22,417 bases of DNA from Chara braunii (lineage: Eukaryota > Streptophyta > Charophyceae > Charales > Characeae), in the NCBI GenBank assembly GCA_003427395.1, contig BFEA01000078.1, forward strand, positions 57,237 through 79,653, read 5' to 3'. This document shows positions 19,161 through 22,417 of this stretch, one piece after another (positions within the stretch are counted from its first letter, which is position 1; each line of letters begins with the position of its first letter). Under the pieces are notes generated by a model. It was not told where the DNA came from and made no database searches. It saw only the letters and a list, made by a program, of their open reading frames with translations. A program made the translations under genes and the position numbers.

Positions 19161-21893
19161 TCAGCACTTGTTAACGTCTACAATTGAAATCGCTTTCTCT
19201 GCTGCTGCCAGTGACTCCATTACCTTCAATGCGTCACTCCTCCTGATTTTCAATCCTGATTTACCTTTCTTTTCACTTTTCCATCCCCATGCCACACTGG
19301 TTAGGTGTTGCCACCCTGGCGAAGATTCGTTCTCCACTCGCCAACTTTTGTTCCATGCGTCTTCGTACAACTTTGAGATATCTGTTTCTTTTCCTTGTGG
19401 CCTCCAATACTGGACAAGAATTGTATCAGAGCCTTGTGACATTTCCTGAACACGTCCTATCCAAAAACTAACCCCTCTGTCTACGTACTCGTCTGGAGCG
19501 TGCAACACAACAAAACATCCTACTTCAAAATGCTGTGCTGGGTCGAATTCGGGCTTCGGGGCATCCTTCTTGAAACCCACGAAACATTGTTTCCTCGGCG
19601 GCGAATCGAGTATCGTCAATGGCATTTTTACGTCTTTGGTTAGTTATGGCATAGGTGACGGCCAGAAATTGGTAGACATAGGAATAGGTTATGAACGACT
19701 TTCGTTTCTCATGTTCTTGAACAACTGTAACTGTGTCTGCCAATACTCAAGCCGACTTGCTTTGAGATGACGTTTCCATTCTTCATGTATCTGAAATTGT
19801 GACTCCTCGTTCTTCCAGTCCTCTACCAAATCGCTAACACCTTCGTGGCCTTTGATGAAGTCTCCGTTGTCCAAGTTAACTTTTAATCTAGACGGCTGAA
19901 ATGGCATCGACGGTCCTGCCCATCCCCCTTCCTCATCCCTCTTGAACCAATATATGAACTCGCCCACTGACATCCATTCACCGGCATTGCAATGTTCTTT
20001 GTACACCATAGCAGGGTTCTCCCGGTTCATATAAAACTTAAACAGTTGTGCCTTTGAATGACTGCCGATACGTTTGTCGAGATATTCGTTGATAGCTTCT
20101 TTCCAATCTGCCATCTCATCGATGAACGTGCAGCTTACGTCCTCCTTTGTCGACTTTCTAAGTGCGTCAAACAATTCTAGCATGGTGTAAGCATTGGTGT
20201 TCGCTAGCTTCCTAGCGAACAAACTAAACTTTGCATCTATGTCTGTGTGTGTGACCCACTATCATGAATCCCATTTCTACGACTTCGAAAATGCGAAACT
20301 TAACCAACAATGCGAGGAACGCAAACACGTATCTGTTTTTGTTTTGACTGCCACAGTTGTCTGCCTGCAGTCGAAAAATTGGAGGCAACCCTCCTGATTG
20401 CCTTTGCACGTCTCACAAAGACCCTCGCAACGGATGATACAATCGAATCCGGACCGTGAGGGTAGACTAGAAACCATGTGTGCACAATAATGTGTGGAAT
20501 CCTTCCATGTGCGAGGATGTCAGTGAGGTTTGTTTCCATCATGGTGCGGTTGTCCATGGCCTTGGACGTGCGGTTGCGAGCTGTGTGAGGAATGATTGTT
20601 TTTGCTTGGTCCATTCCGTCGATAATTATACACAAGCTTTTGCCTGGCATGAACTTGGATTCCGCCGACCACATATCATAGTGTTCGCGGTGCGCCTTCT
20701 GCAACATTCTATGGCGATTGAGCTTCGCGACGAGGTCGCGCCTAGCCTCGGGCATTGCCCCTTCTATAAGGTCTGTCTATTTTGTGCAGTAATCGCATCG
20801 AGCATGATCAGTCGATCTAGCTAGGTGAACGTGCCAAAAGAAATCCCGCCACATTTTTTCGAAAACCTGCAAAGAACAACAGTCTATGCCCTGTTTCTTC
20901 CGTCGCCGTTGTATGCTCTTGTACACGTTTGTCTTCGTTGCGTACGTGGAAGGCAACTTGACTCTCGGTCTGACTTCGTAGTCTTTGTTCATGTCAGTCT
21001 GGTCAGGCATTGCATCAGCCTCTTCCAGTATCAGTGTTTGAAAGGTCTGAAAAGTCATCGCATGGATGACGGATGACGTAGATTGGCATTGCCTTCCGTG
21101 ATTGGGCACGACTGTGCCCTCTGCATGTGTCTCACGATAATATNNGTANGTGTTCCTCGAAAANNCGATGATGTAGCACCATGCCTGTACACAAACCCTG
21201 TGTTTCTCCACGACGGGTTTGACTACCTTCTTGTCATCTTCGATACNTGTGAAACTATCGAATTGTTTAATCCACNATTTCCTTCTTTCTTCCGACGTCA
21301 GTGATATATATTTCATTCTTGCACTATATACCTCATCTGCAGTCATCTTTGGGCAGCACTGCAGTTTTTTGCAGCACGTCTTATTGAGCACTGCAGCGCA
21401 CTCCTCCNTCGTGCATTTGTCGACTAAATNTGCATNTNATGTTTNTGTTNTTNNNTNNCTCNTTCNATAAGTATATTTCCTCTTCCCTGTGCTCGTTGGC
21501 AATTCGGTCAACAATGATATCGGCTCACTGTTGCCGTCATCNNNCANCCACATATNGTCTGCGGANGACACATCCGCATGGCAGTGNCCATCNTCGCTGA
21601 CATTTTCTTCTTGCGNAGTGGGCTGGTCATACGAGTCCTGTTCACTGCGCTCGACCCCACGTGGTTCACACTTGATAGACGGGCCACTTAANGGATAAGA
21701 ANAATTGACATGCGCGACCCCCTTGATTATATCCTCAAGTTTCAAGCGTCGGACCACCGTGTTACAGGGGTTGCTGCTACATGGGTGAACTGCACTTCTC
21801 TTTTTGGGATCACGAATGCAACGAACTGAGGACTTCTCACCGCCCTCAAGTTGCGTCGATGGGGGAGACTGGCTCTCACTGCTGCAGACGATC
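19161..21893 (-). pseudogene. DUF7869-like protein gene, broken by stops and frameshifts
   Basis: From memory of the family (no search run), this resembles the large DUF7869-type proteins of plants, fungi and invertebrates, whose function is not established. In order: an acidic, Ser-rich N-terminus (from about 21893; start unclear); a Cys cluster near 21400 (CTxEECAAVLNKTCCKKLQCC) followed by YISLTSEERRK; HRVCVQAWCYII; WRDFFWHVHLARSTDHARC and CDYC near 20785; CIIIDGMDQAKTIIPH near 20620; QADNCGSQNKNRYVFAFLA near 20360; GFMIVGHTH near 20255 then TDIDAKFSLFARKLA; and a C-terminal FWIGRV...ILVQYWRP segment like the Tudor/BAH-type tail of relatives. Defects are TAG 20777-20779, a one-base shift near 20385-20400, a two-base shift in the TG run near 20250, and two TAA (19689-19691 and near 19644). 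The three stops all fit CAA/CAG-to-TAA/TAG changes. The final stop is TGA 19161-19163. Scattered ambiguous bases lie at 21143-21702. Confidence 0.7.
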
Positions 21894-22417
21894 CGCTATG
21901 CCGTATGCGCCTTACGATACGCAGCAGACGGGTGGGACTCATAAGGGCAACTCCCCTTCTCGTTGTGCATATTCAGTGTGTGCATTGTTTTTGCAAGGCA
22001 TCCGGAAGCACTGTCAATGGACGGAGTGATACAACCTCTTCCTTCACAAGCATCTAACAAAGTTCCGCTAACGCACGCCAACGACAACAGAGAGACCACA
22101 GTGTTCTGGCTGTTCAAAGTCGGGATTCCTTTACCTCGAGGGAGGTGTGCTGGCAGCCTGGCAGATGGTCCGCCACCAGCATGGCACAAGATACAAACCC
22201 CACACAACCACCGATGAACACAACAACCCTCAGCACATACCATCGACAAGGAGCCCCCAAACAACCAGGAAGTGGCGAATGTTATGCCCCACATGTTGAG
22301 GAGCAAACCAGATAGTGAGCAGCAGAATGTATATCACCATGTGTAATGGAATGTCCTCGTGATAGGCACGAACGGATCTCTCCGGCGCCACATGATCCTT
22401 TAATCCTCGGAGCACCG
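21894..22417. other. No gene recognised; upstream of DUF7869-like gene
   Basis: The minus-strand frame of the gene closes at a TAG near 21896, so an upstream exon or the promoter may lie here. Frames of 60-140 codons exist on both strands, but their products show no recognisable motif. No TATA box convinces me. Confidence 0.35.

Noticed and set aside
21896-22415. Minus-strand frames of 61 and 136 codons as first exons of the DUF7869-like gene
   Set aside because: Products have no recognisable motif and the frames are separated from the gene by stops; no splice sites could be supported.

Overview
The window looks like nuclear DNA from a large, repeat-rich eukaryotic genome. The LINE elements have an ORF1 with a zinc knuckle and a charged tail, and an ORF2 made of an AP-endonuclease, a reverse transcriptase and a C-terminal CCHC 'zf-RVT' domain. 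That layout is typical of L1-type LINEs of green plants, so a streptophyte (land plant or charophyte alga) is my best guess; no single gene proves it. There is no bacterial-style gene organisation, and I found no tRNA, rRNA or CRISPR array.

Layout. 1-2146: a nested pile of repeats. A minus-strand LINE 3' part (LINE D) is split by a 413-bp hAT-like MITE (396-808). Next to it lies a short LINE copy with a 43-base poly(A) and an inverted 5' piece (LINE E/F). 2601-8703: a decayed LINE with ORF1 on + (2601-4990), an inverted block encoding the end of the endonuclease and the start of the RT (minus, 5085-6138), then the rest of the RT and the zinc domain on + (6139-8703). 9452-15158: a further LINE (LINE C) with poly(A), whose ORF2 is broken by stop codons, frameshifts and a 948-bp TIR-bearing insertion (12496-13443). 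15159-17332: AT-rich DNA with a CA microsatellite and tandem repeats.

17333-21893 (minus strand) is the non-LINE part. It holds a broken gene for a protein of the DUF7869-like family, with the motifs DGMDQ, QADNC..NKNR and a frameshifted GHTH..DID (19161-21893). Downstream lies a GC-rich region of palindromic repeats (about 17890-18921) containing a perfect palindrome with 29-bp arms. Beyond that is an unrecognised reading frame (17333-17890) interrupted by one TGA.

Nearly every coding unit here is damaged. Most stops can be explained by single C-to-T or G-to-A changes, while frameshifts sit in short homopolymers or dinucleotide runs, so true decay and assembly error are both possible. The points most worth checking are the palindromic array, the DUF7869-like gene and its possible link to that array, the unknown frame at 17333, and the two LINE inversions.
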